Of a DNA stretch of 64,000 bases, positions 9,819 through 19,859 are shown one piece after another; within the stretch, counting starts at the first letter, position 1, and each line of letters begins with the position of its first letter. The translations under genes were made by a program, and so were the position numbers. The notes below the pieces were generated by a model. That model did no database searches. It saw only the letters and a list, made by a program, of their open reading frames with translations, and had not been told where the DNA came from. The stretch is from Cherax quadricarinatus (Eukaryota > Arthropoda > Malacostraca > Decapoda > Parastacidae): positions 587,502 through 651,501 of the forward strand of contig NC_091391.1 in assembly GCF_038502225.1 (NCBI RefSeq), given 5' to 3'.

Positions 9819-11650
9819 GTTGTGATTAATACTGTCAGTGTACTGTTGTGATCAATACTGTCAGTATACTGTTGTGATCAATACTGTCAGTATACTGTTG
9901 TGATCAATACTGTCAGTGTACTGTTGTGATCAATACTGTCAGTGTACTGTTGTGATCAATACTGTCAGTATACTGTTGTGATCAATACTGTCAGTGTACT
10001 GTTGTGATTAATACTGTCAGTGTACTGTTGTGATTACTGTCAGTGTACTGTTGTGATCAATACTGTCAGTGTACTGTTGTGATCAATACTGTCAGTGTAC
10101 TGTTGTGATCAATACTGTCAGTGTACTGTTGTGATTAATACTGTCAGTCTACTGTTGTGATCAATACTGTCAGTGTACTGTTGTGATCAATACTGTCAGT
10201 GTACTGTTGTGATCAATACTGTCAGTGTACTGTTGTGATCAATACTGTCAGTGTACTGTTGTGATCAATACTGTCAGTATACTGTTGTGATCAATACTGT
10301 CAGTGTACTGTTGTGATTAATACTGTCAGTGTACTGTTGTGATCAATACTGTCAGTGTACTGTTGTGATCAATACTGTCAGTGTACTGTTGTGATCAATA
10401 CTGTCAGTGTACTGTTGTGATCAATACTGTCAGTGTACTGTTGTGATTAATACTGTCAGTGTACTGTTGTGATCAATACTGTCAGTGTACTGTTGTGATC
10501 AATACTGTCAGTGTACTGTTGTGATCAATACTGTCAGTGTACTGTTGTGATCAATACTGTCAGTGTACTGTTGTGATCAATACTGTCAGTGTACTGTTGT
10601 GATCAATACTGTCAGTGTACTGTTGTGATCAATACTGTCAGTGTACTGTTGTGATCAATACTGTCAGTGTACTGTTGTGATCAATACTGTCAGTGTACTG
10701 TTGTGATCAATACTGTCAGTGTACTGTTGTGATCAATACTGTCAGTGTACTGTTGTGATCAATACTGTCAGTGTACTGTTGTGATCAATATTGTCAGTGT
10801 ACTGTTGTGATCAATACTGTCAGTGTACTGTTGTGATCAATACTGTCAGTGTACTGTTGTGATCAATACTGTCAGTGTACTGTTGTGATCAATACTGTCA
10901 GTGTACTGTTGTGATTAATACTGTCAGTGTACTGTTGTGATCAATACTGTCAGTGTACTGTTGTGATCAATACTGTCAGTGTACTGTTGTGATCAATACT
11001 GTCAGTGTACTGTTGTGATCAATACTGTCAGTGTACTGTTGTGATTAATACTGTCAGTGTACTGTTGTGATTAATACTGTCAGTGTACTGTTGTGATCAA
11101 TACTGTCAGTGTACTGTTGTGATCAATACTGTCAGTGTACTGTTGTGATCAATACTGTCAGTGTACTGTTGTGATCAATACTGTCAGTATAGTGTTGTGA
11201 TCAATACTATCAGTGTACTGTTGTGATCAATACTATCAGTGTACTGTTGTGATCAATACTGTCAGTGTACTGTTGTGATTAATACTGCCAGTGTATTGTG
11301 ATCAATACTGTCAGTGTACTGTTATGATTAATACTGTCAGTGTACTGTTGTGATTAATACTGTCAGTGTACTGTTGTGATTAATACTGTCAGTGTACTGT
11401 TGTGATTAATACTGTCAGTGTACTGTTGTGATTAATACTGTCAGTGTACTGTTGTGATTAATACTGTCAGTGTACTGTTGTGATTAATACTGTCAGTGTA
11501 CTGTTGTGATTAATACTGTCAGTGTACTGCTATGATCAATACTGTCAGTGTACTGTTGTGGTTAATACTGTTAGTGTAATCTGATCAATACTGTCAGTGT
11601 ACTGTTGTGATTAATACTGCCAGTGTACTGTTGCGATCAATACTGTCAGT
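9819..11650. repeat. 26-bp minisatellite with TGTTGTGATCAATACTGTCA units (about 70 copies)
   Basis: Period 26 bp; the unit ends in GTGTAC. Variants are GATCAATAC / GATTAATAC, with the GATTAATAC form forming a continuous block at about 11330-11520, and GTGTAC / GTATAC. The right end (11280-11650) becomes irregular, with units that lose TGT, before the 23-bp form takes over. Confidence 0.97.
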
Positions 11651-12672
11651 GTACTGTGATCAATATTATGTGTACTGTGATCAGTACTGTCAGTGTACTG
11701 TGATCAATACTATGCGTACTGTGATCAGTACTGTCAGTGTACTATTGTGATCAATACTCTCGCTATACTGTGATCAATACTGTGTACTGTGATCAATACT
11801 GTGTACTGTGATCAGTACTGTCAGTGTACTGTTGTGATCAATATTGTCAGTGTACTGTGATCAATACTGTCGGTGTACTGTGATCAATACTGTCGGTGTA
11901 CTGTGATCAATACTGTCGGTGTACTGTGATCAATACTGTCAGTGTACTGTGATCAATACTGTCAGTGTACTGTGATCAATACTGTCGGTGTACTGTGATC
12001 AATACTGTCGGTGTACTGTGATCAATACTGTCGGTGTACTGTGATCAATACTGTGTACTGTGATCAATACTGTCGGTGTACTGTGATCAATACTGTCGGT
12101 GTACTGTGATCAATACTGTCGGTGTACTGTGATCAATACTGTCGGTGTACTGTGATCAATACTGTCGGTGTACTGTGATCAATACTGTCGGTGTACTGTG
12201 ATCAATACTGTCAGTGTACTGTGATCAATACTGTCGGTGTACTGTGATCAATACTGTCGGTGTACTGTGATCAATACTGTCGGTGTACTGTGATCAATAC
12301 TGTCGGTGTACTGTGATCAATACTGTCAGTGTACTGTGATCAATACTGTCAGTGTACTGTGATCAATACTGTCGGTGTACTGTGATCAATACTGTCGGTG
12401 TACTGTGATCAATACTGTCGGTGTACTGTGATCAATACTGTGTACTGTGATCAATACTGTCGGTGTACTGTGATCAATACTGTCGGTGTACTGTGATCAA
12501 TACTGTCGGTGTACTGTGATCAATACTGTCGGTGTACTGTGATCAATACTGTCGGTGTACTGTGATCAATACTGTCGGTGTACTGTGATCAATACTGTCG
12601 GTGTACTGTGATCAATACTCTCACTGTACTGTGATCAATACTGTGTACTGTGATCAATACTGTCAGTGTACT
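11651..12672. repeat. 23-bp minisatellite, shortened form of the preceding array (about 44 copies)
   Basis: Unit TGTGATCAATACTGTCGGTG plus TAC. It equals the 26-bp unit minus one TGT, with mainly CGG in place of CAG. Shorter 15-bp units (GTGTACTGTGATCAATACT) occur at about 12050, 12440 and 12640. It is continuous with both neighbours. Confidence 0.97.
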
Positions 12673-14225
12673 GTTGTTATGGTTGTATGTTCGTTATGGC
12701 TGTGTGTACGTTGTTATGGCTGTGTGTACGTTGTTATGGCTGTGTGTACGTTGTTATGGCTGTGTGTACGTTGTTATGGCTGTGTGTACGTTGTTATGGC
12801 TGTGTGTACGTTGTTATGGCTGTGTGTACATTATGGCTGTGTGTACGTTGTCATGGCTGTGTACTTTGTTATGAATGTGTGTACGTTGTAATGACTGTGT
12901 GTACGTTATGGCTGTGTGAACGTTATGGCTGTGTGTACGTTGTTATGGCTGTGTGTACGTTATGGCTGTGTGTACGTTGTTATGGCTGTGTGTACGTTGT
13001 TATGGCTGTGTGTACGTTGTTATGGCTGTGTGTACGTTGTTATGGCTGTGTACGTTGTTATGGCTGTGTGTACGTTGTTATGGCTGTGTGTACGTTGTTA
13101 TGGCTGTGTGTATGTTGTTATGGCTGTGTGTACGTTGTTATGGCTGTGTGTACGTTGTTATGGCTGTGTGTACGTTGTCATGGCTGTGTACTTTGTTATG
13201 AATGTGTGTACGTTGTAATGACTGTGTGTACGTTATGGCTGTGTGAACGTTATGGCTGTGTGTACGTTGTTATGGCTGTGTGTACGTTATGGCTGTGTGT
13301 ACGTTGTTATGGCTGTGTGTACGTTGTTATGGCTGTGTGTACGTTGTTATGGCTGTGTGTACGTTGTTATGGCTGTGTGTACGTTGTTATGGCTGTGTGT
13401 ACGTTGTTATGGCTGTGTGTACGTTGTTATGGCTGTGTGTATGTTGTTATGGCTGTGTGTACGTTGTTATGGCTGTGTGTACGTTGTTATGGCTGTGTGT
13501 ACGTTGTCATGGCTGTGTACTTTGTTATGAATGTGTGTACGTTGTAATGACTGTGTGTACGTTATGGCTGTGTGAACGTTATGGCTGTGTGTACGTTGTT
13601 ATGGCTGTGTGTACGTTGTTATGGCTGTGTACGTTGTTATGGCTGTGTGTACGTTGTTATGGCTGTGTGTACGTTGTTATGGCTGTGTGTACGTTGTTAT
13701 GGCTGTGTGTACATTATGGCTGTGTGTACGTTGTCATGGCTGTGTGTACGTTGTCATGGCTGTGTACTTTGTTATGAATGTGTGTACGTTGTAATGACTG
13801 TGTGTACGTTATGGCTGTGTGAACGTTATGGCTGTGTGTACGTTGTTATGGCTGTGTGTACGTTGTTATGGCTGTGTGTACATTATGGCTTTGTGTACGT
13901 TGTCATGGCTGTGTACTTTGTTATGAATGTGTGTACGTTGTAATGACTGTGTGTACGTTATGGCTGTGTGAACGTTATGGCTGTGTGTACGTTGTTATGG
14001 CTGTGTGTACGTTATGGCTGTGTGTACGTTGTCATGGCTGTGTACTTTGTTATGAATGTGTGTACGTTGTAATGACTGTGTGTACGTTATGGCTGTGTGA
14101 ACGTTATGACTGTGTGTACGTTGTTATGGCTGTGTGTACGTTATGGCTGTGTACTTTAAGAATGGGTGTACGTTGTTTTGACTGTGTACGTTGTTATGGC
14201 TGTATGTACGTTGTTATGACTGTGT
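12673..14225. repeat. 20-bp GTTGTTATGGCTGTGTGTAC array with 17-bp variants and higher-order blocks
   Basis: The main unit is 20 bp, GTTGTTATGGCTGTGTGTAC, with a 17-bp version lacking GTT. A distinctive string (GTCATGGCTGTGTACTTTG, then ATGAATG, ATGACTG and GTGTGAACG variants) recurs at 12850, 13177, 13506, 13751, 13902 and 14031, so unequal exchange has moved a composite block of decreasing length. The plus-strand ORFs repeat VYVVMAVCTLLWLCVRCYGC and are artefacts of stop-free units. Confidence 0.96.
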
Positions 14226-14297
14226 TTACCTGGAGTTTACCTGGAGAGAGTTTGGGGGGTCGACGCCCCCGCGGCCCGGTCTGTGGCCAGGTCTCAT
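14226..14297 (+). mobile_element. Fragment of a dispersed decapod-type element inserted in an array
   Basis: This non-repetitive 70-bp piece begins ACCTGGAGTTTACCTGGAGA and passes through GACGCCCCCGCGGCCCGGTC. Its reverse complement matches the 3' part of the element at 49263-49335, where GACCGGGCCGCGGGGGCG, a C-run and CTCTCCAGGTA occur in the same order. It interrupts the TATGGCTGTGTGTAC array, which resumes on the other side with a slightly different periodicity. It is either a truncated insertion or a relic around which the array expanded. Confidence 0.75.
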
Positions 14298-15810
14298 TGT
14301 ACTTTATGACTGTGTACGTTATGGCTGTGTACATTGTTATGGATGTGTACGTTGTTATGGCTGTGTGTACGTTGTTGGGGCTGTGTGTATGTTATGACTG
14401 TGTGTACGTTATGACTGTGTACGTTATGGCTGTGTGTACGTTATGACTGTTATGGCTGTGTGTACGTTATGACTGTACGTTGTTATGGCTGTGTGTACGT
14501 TATGAATGTACGTTGTTATGGCTGTGTGTACGTTATGACTGTTATGGCTGTGTGTACGTTATGACTGTTATGGCTGTGTGTACGTTATGACTGTAAGTTG
14601 TTATGGCTGTGTGTACGTTATGACTGTACGTTGTTATGGCTGTGTGTACGTTATGACTGTGTACGTTGTTATGGCTGTGTGTACGTTATGACTGTGTACG
14701 TTGTTATGGCTGTGTGTACGTTATGACTGTTATGGCTGTGTGTACGTTATGACTGTACGTTGTTATGGCTGTGTACACGTTATGACTGTACGTTATGGCT
14801 GTGTGTACGTTATGACTGTACGTTATGGCTGTGTGTACGTTATGACTGCACGTTGTTATGGCTATGTGTACGTTATGACTGTACGTTATTATGGCTGTGT
14901 GTACGTTATGACTGTACGTTGTTATGGCTGTGTGTACGTTATGACTGTACGTTGTTATGGCTGTGTGTACGTTATGACTGTACGTTGTTATGGCTGTGTG
15001 TACGTTATGACTGTACGTTGTTATGGCTGTGTGTACGTTGACTATGTTGTTATGGCTGTGTGTACGTTATGACTGTACGTTGTTATGGCTGTGTGTACGT
15101 TATGACTGTACGTTGTTATGGCTGTGTGTACGTTATGACTGTACGTTGTTATGGCTGTGTGTACGTTATGACTGTACGTTGTTATGGCTGTGTGTACGTT
15201 ATGACTGTACGTTGTTATGGCTGTGTGTACGTTATGACTGTATGTTGTTATGGCTGTGTGTACGTTATGGCTGTGTGTACGTTATGACTGTACGTTATGG
15301 CTGTGTGTACGTTATGACTGTACGTTGTTATGGCTGTGTGTACGTTATGACTATACGTTGTTATGGCTGTGTGTACGTTATGACTGTACGTTGTTATGGC
15401 TGTGTGTACGTTATGACTGTACGTTGTTATGGCTGTGTGTACGTTATGACTATACGTTGTTATGGCTGTGTGTACGTTATGACTGTACGATGTTATGGCT
15501 GTGTGTACGTTATGACTGTACGTTGTTATGGCTGTGTGTACGTTATGACTGTACGTTGTTATGGCTGTGTGTACGTTATGACTGTACGTTGTTATGGCTG
15601 TGTGTACGTTATGACTACGTTATGGCTGTGTGTACGTTATGACTGTACGATGTTATGGCTGTGTGTACGTTATGACTGTACGATGTTATGGCTGTGTGTA
15701 CGTTATGACTGTACGTTGTTATGGCTGTGTGTACGTTATGACTGTATGTGGTTATGGCTGTGTGTACGTTATGACTGTACGTTGTTATGGCTGTGTGTAC
15801 GTTATTACTG
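14298..15810. repeat. 33-bp array combining TATGGCTGTGTGTACGTTATG and ACTGTACGTTGT segments
   Basis: Starts irregular (14298-14700) and settles into a 33-bp period (about 40 units) made of the 20-bp unit of the left array plus a 13-bp GTTATGACTGTAC segment. This is a compound unit derived from its neighbour. Strongly G/T-rich on the plus strand. ORFs here are shadows of the repeat. Confidence 0.95.
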
Positions 15811-16090
15811 ATCATCTACAAACACCTGTAACCTAAACACACACAGAATAATGTCATGGAACATGTGTTGGGTCTCCTGCCACAGGTGTTTATAGGCTGA
15901 CAGGTGTTTTGGGAAGGGGGGTCGAGCTCTGGCTCCTGGCTTACCTTCTACCTTTTCGGTTTCAACATTTGCATGTTCCTGTCAAATTTACATAGCATCT
16001 TGTATGTCGTGATTATGTCTCCCCTATCTTTTCTTCTAGAGTAGATAGATAGCTAGTTGTACGTGTGTTACGACTTTCTTACTCTGAGGT
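15811..16090. other. Unique spacer with a dispersed-repeat fragment
   Basis: About 280 bp. The stretch at about 15915-16010 (GGGGGTCGAGCTCTGGCTCC, later GTCGTGATTATGTCTCCCC) resembles, from memory, a dispersed decapod repeat. A related GGGTCGAGTCACGGCTCCT occurs at 43269-43287. No ORF of interest. Confidence 0.5.
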
Positions 16091-16532
16091 ACGTTGGTTA
16101 ATGGGGTTTAAAGTCTATCTACTACACGAGGGTCATTAAGACTGGTTGGTTGGTTAATGGGGTTTAAAGTCTATCTACTACACCAGGGTCATTAAGACTG
16201 GTTGGTTGGTTAATGGGGTTTAAAGTATCTACTACACGAGGGTCATTAAGACTGGTTGGTTGGTTAATGGGGTTTAAAGTATCTACTACACGAGGGTCAT
16301 TAAGACTGGTTGGTTGGTTAATGGGGTTTAAAGTCTATCTACTACACCAGGGTCATTAAGACTGGTTGGTTGGTTAATGGGGTTTAAAGTCTATCTACTA
16401 CACCAGGGTCATTAAGACTGGTTGGTTGGTTAATGGGGTTTAAAGTCTATCTACTACACCAGGGTCATTAAGACTGGTTGGTTGGTTAATGGGGTTTAAA
16501 GTCTATCTACTACACCAGGGTCATTAAGACTG
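16091..16532. repeat. 56-bp tandem repeat (8 copies)
   Basis: Unit starts TTAATGGGGTTTAAAGTCTA (16098, 16154 and so on) and ends with ACTGGTTGGTTGG. Two adjacent units lack TCTA (52 bp). CACGAGGG and CACCAGGG variants separate into left and right halves. Nearly identical copies suggest recent expansion. Confidence 0.96.
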
Positions 16533-16697
16533 CAGGTCACCTATACACCACCAGTCAAGAATACTTTAATATCTAAAATACTTATTAATATAAACTGCCA
16601 GTATGAATATACACTGGGATATACACACTTCTCAGTGTATATATTCTTGGCTGTATATTGTCAGGCCAGAATCTTTATTTACAGACGATTTTAGTTT
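16533..16697. other. AT-rich unique spacer
   Basis: About 165 bp. Contains an imperfect inverted repeat around ACTGGGATATACACAC / CTCAGTGTATATATTC. Nothing else recognised. Confidence 0.5.
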
Positions 16698-17093
16698 GTG
16701 AGACAGGATGTCATCCTGTATGTGGGAGGTAATGTCTGGGATGTTGTGAGACAGGATGTCATCCTGTATGTGGGAGGTAATGTCTGGGATGTTGTGAGAC
16801 AGGATGTCATCCTGTATGTGGGAGGTAATGTCTGGGATGTTGTGAGACAGGACGTCATCCTGTATGTGGGAGGTAATGTCAGGGATGTTGTGAGACAGGA
16901 TGTCATCCTGTATGTGGGAGGTAATGTCTGGGATGTTGTGAGACAGGATGTCATCCTGTATATGGGAGGTAATGTCAGGGATGTTGTGAGACAGGATGTC
17001 ATCCTGTATGTGGGAGGTAATGTCTGGGATGTTGTGAGACAGGACGTCATCCTGTATATGGGAGGTGTTGTCAGGGATGTTGTCACGGATGTT
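16698..17093. repeat. 48-bp minisatellite (about 8 copies)
   Basis: Units start GTGAGACAGGATGTCATCCTG and then carry GTATGTGGGAGGTAATGTCTGG. Each contains the inverted repeat CAGGATG/CATCCTG separated by one base. The period is divisible by three, so a frame stays open through the whole array on both strands; there is no other sign of coding. Confidence 0.96.
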
Positions 17094-18078
17094 GTGAGAC
17101 AGGACAAGTCTCAGTATTCCTGTATATGGGAGGTGTTGTCACGGATGTTGTCACGGATGTTGTGAGACAGGACAAGTCTCAGTATTCCTGTATATGGGAG
17201 GTGTTGTCACGGATGTTGTCACGGATGTTGTGAGACAGGACAAGTCTCAGTATTCCTGTATATGGGAGGTGTTGTCACGGATGTTGTCACGGATGTTGTG
17301 AGACAGGACAAGTCTCAGTATTCCTGTATATGAGAGGTGTTGTCACGGATGTTGTCACGGATGTTGTGAGACAGGACAAGTCTCAGTATTCCTGTATATG
17401 GGAGGTGTTGTCACGGATGTTGTCACGGATGTTGTGAGACAGGACAAGTCTCAGTATTCCTGTATATGGGAGGTGTTGTCACGGATGTTGTCACGGATGT
17501 TGTGAGACAGGACAAGTCTCAGTATTCCTGTATATGGGAGGTGTTGTCACGGATGTTGTGAGACAGGACAAGTCTCAGTATTCCTGTATATGGGAGGTGT
17601 TGTCACGGATGTTGTCACGGATGTTGAGAGACAGGACAAGTCTCAGTATTCCTGTATATGGGAGGTGTTGTCACGGATGTTGTCACGGATGTTGTGAGAC
17701 GGGACAAGTCTCAGTATTCCTGTATATGGGAGGTGTTGTCACGGATGTTGTCACGGATGTTGTGAGACAGGACAAGTCTCAGTATTCCTGTATATGAGAG
17801 GTGTTGTCACGGATGTTGTCACGGATGTTGTGAGACAGGACAAGTCTCAGTATTCCTGTATATGGGAGGTGTTGTCACGGATGTTGTGAGACAGGACAAG
17901 TCTCAGTATTCCTGTATATGGGAGGTGTTGTCACGCATGTTGTCACGGATGTTGAGAGACAGGACAAGTCTCAGTATTCCTGTATATGGGAGGTGTTGTC
18001 ACGGATGTTGTGAGACAGGACAAGACTCAGTATTCCTGTATATGAGAGGTGTTGTCACGGATGTTGTCACGGATGGTA
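17094..18078. repeat. 68-bp (and 53-bp) minisatellite descended from the 48-bp array (about 15 copies)
   Basis: Units begin GTGAGACAGGACAAGTCTCAG, continue TATTCCTGTATATGGGAGG, and end in one or two GTTGTCACGGAT modules; two modules give 68 bp and one gives 53 bp. The GTGAGACAGGA and CCTGTATATGGGAGG segments are shared with the 48-bp array, and a transitional unit is seen at 17041-17100. Confidence 0.96.
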
Positions 18079-18168
18079 GGCTGTTTTAGACTACCTTTGA
18101 TGAGTCTCCAGAGTCTTACTACTCCGGGAGCCCAGCCATGGTCCAGGCTCGTCTGGTGCTAGCCTGGG
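18079..18168. other. Unique spacer
   Basis: About 90 bp of mixed sequence (GAGTCTCCAGAGTCTTACTA, GAGCCCAGCCATGG). Nothing recognised. Confidence 0.5.
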
Positions 18169-19389
18169 AGGGAGTGTGGGAGTGAGGTAGGAAGTGTAGG
18201 GGTGAAGTAGGGAGTGTAGGAGTGAAGTAGGGAGTGTAGGAGTGAAGTAGGGAGTGTAGGAGTGAAGTAGGGAGTGTAGGAGTGAAGTAGGGAGTGTAGG
18301 AGTGAAGTAGGGAGTGTAGGAGTGAGGTAGGGAGTGTAGGAGTGAGGTAGGGAGTGAAGTAGGGAGTGTAGGAGTGAAGTAGGGAGTGTAGGAGTGAGGT
18401 AGGGAGTGTAGGAGTGAGGTAGGGAGTGAAGTAGGGAGTGTAGGAGTGAAGTAGGGAGTGTAGGAGTGAGGTAGGGAGTGTAGGAGTGAGATAGGGAGTG
18501 TAGGATTGAAGTAGGGAGTGTAGGATTGAAGTAGGGAGTGTAGGAGTGAGGTAGGGAGCGTAGGAGTGAAGTAGGGAGTGTAGGAGTGAAGTAGGGAGTG
18601 TAGGAGTGAAGTAGGGAGTGTAGGATTGAAGTAGGGAGTGTAGGAGTGAAGTAGGGAGTGTAGGATTGAAGTAGGGAGTGTAGGATTGAAGTAGGGAGTG
18701 TAGGATTGAAGTAGGGAGTGTAGGATTGAAGTAGGGAGTGTAGGAGTGAGGGAGTGTAGGAGTGAGGTAGGGAGTGTAGGAGTGAGGTAGGGAGTGTAGG
18801 AGTGAGGTAGGGAGTGTAGGAGTGAGATAGGGAGTGTAGGAGTGAGGTAGGGAGTGTAGAAGTGAGGTAGGGAGTGTAGGAGTGAGGTAGGGTGTGTAGG
18901 AGTGAGGTAGGGTGTGTAGGAGTGAGGTAGGGAGTGTAGGAGTGAGGTAGGGAGTGTAGGAGTGAGGTAGGGAGTGTAGGAGTGAGGTAGGGAGTGTAGG
19001 AGTGAAGTAGGGAGTGTAGGAGTGAGGTAGGGAGTGTAGGAGTGAAGTAGGGAGTGTAGGAGTGAAGTAGGGAGTGTAGGAGTGAAGTAGGGAGTGTAGG
19101 AGTGAGGTAGGGAGTGTAGGAGTGAGGTAGGGAGTGTAGGAGTGAGGTAGGGTGTGTAGGAGTGAGGTAGGGAGTGTAGGAGTGAGGTAGGGAGTGTAGG
19201 AGTGAGGTAGGGAGTGTAGGAGTGAGGTAGGGAGTGTAGGAGTGAGGTAGGGAGTGTAGGAGTGAAGTAGGGAGTGTAGGAGTGAGGTAGGGAGTGTAGG
19301 AGTGAGGTAGGGAGTGTAGGAGTGAGGTAGGGAGTGTAGGAGTGAAGTAGGGAGTGTAGGAGTGAGGTAGGGAGTGTAGGAGTAAGGGA
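18169..19389. repeat. 20-bp AGTGTAGGAGTGAGGTAGGG array (about 61 copies)
   Basis: Period 20 bp. Variants are GAGGTAGGG / GAAGTAGGG, GTAGGATTG / GTAGGAGTG and GGTGTG / GGAGTG. The plus strand has almost no C. The 20-bp unit read three times gives the 20-residue minus-strand repeat PYFTPTLPTSLLHSLPHSYT, producing a 432-codon open frame without gene character. Confidence 0.96.
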
Positions 19390-19481
19390 GAAGGGGGACC
19401 AGGCGACACAGGATATAACATCTCCCCTCCTGGAAGCTTGGGGGAGGGAGAGGACATCCTGATGTGTGATAAGGGGGAATA
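19390..19481. other. Unique spacer
   Basis: About 90 bp, purine-rich then mixed (CATCTCCCCTCCTGGAAGC). No feature recognised. Confidence 0.5.
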
Positions 19482-19645
19482 CCCTCCCCCCTCCCCTCTC
19501 CCTTCTCCCTTATCCCTTCTCCCCTCTCCCCACTCCCCTCTCCCTTCTCCCCTCTCCCTTCACCCTTATCCCTTCACCCTTATCCCTTCTCCCCTCTCCC
19601 CTCTCCCCACTCCCCACTCCCCACTCCCCTCTCCCTTCTCCCCTA
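19482..19645. repeat. Polypyrimidine CCCCTCTCCCTT tract
   Basis: About 160 bp of CCCTTCTCCCCTCTCCC-type repeats, with ACTCCCC and CACCCTTATCCCTT variants. This is a mirror-like homopyrimidine tract capable of triplex (H-DNA) formation. It lies next to a purine-biased array, so strand composition flips here. Confidence 0.9.
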
Positions 19646-19734
19646 GTCTTGAGACATTCGCCACCACCTCAGATCTTTTAAAACACATACATAATCCCCG
19701 TCTTCAGGTTTTATTTACCAACTCTTGAGATGTT

Positions 19735-19859
19735 TACTGTGGTGTCCCCTAGCTAGATCGGTAGCGCACTCGCCTTACACACTGAGGTCCGGAGTTCGAA
19801 TCCCCGGTACGGCTGGAGAACATTTAGTACGTGTTTCCTTAAGACACCTGCTGTCCCTG
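19735..19859 (+). mobile_element. tRNA-derived SINE head
   Basis: Contains a plausible RNA polymerase III A box (TAGCTAGATCGG, 19750-19761) and B box (GTTCGAATC, 19794-19802), spaced as in a tRNA. It is followed by GTTTCCTTAAGACACCTGCTGTCCC. The cloverleaf is imperfect, so this is a tRNA-derived SINE promoter and not a tRNA gene. The body that should follow is replaced by the 32-bp array, and the SINE tail reappears at 21633. Confidence 0.75.
19750..19802 (+). promoter_or_regulatory. Putative Pol III internal promoter (A and B boxes) of the SINE
   Basis: The A-box-like TAGCTAGATCGG and B-box GTTCGAATC are separated by about 32 bp, within the normal range for tRNA-derived promoters. The B box fits the GWTCRANNC consensus. 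Activity is not demonstrated. Confidence 0.55.

Noticed and set aside
18159..19457. 432-codon proline/serine-rich minus-strand ORF
   Set aside because: Product of the 20-bp purine-biased array; it resembles a mucin-like protein only by composition.
19740..19815. Functional tRNA gene
   Set aside because: A and B boxes are present, but the acceptor and anticodon stems do not pair convincingly and the segment continues into SINE sequence.
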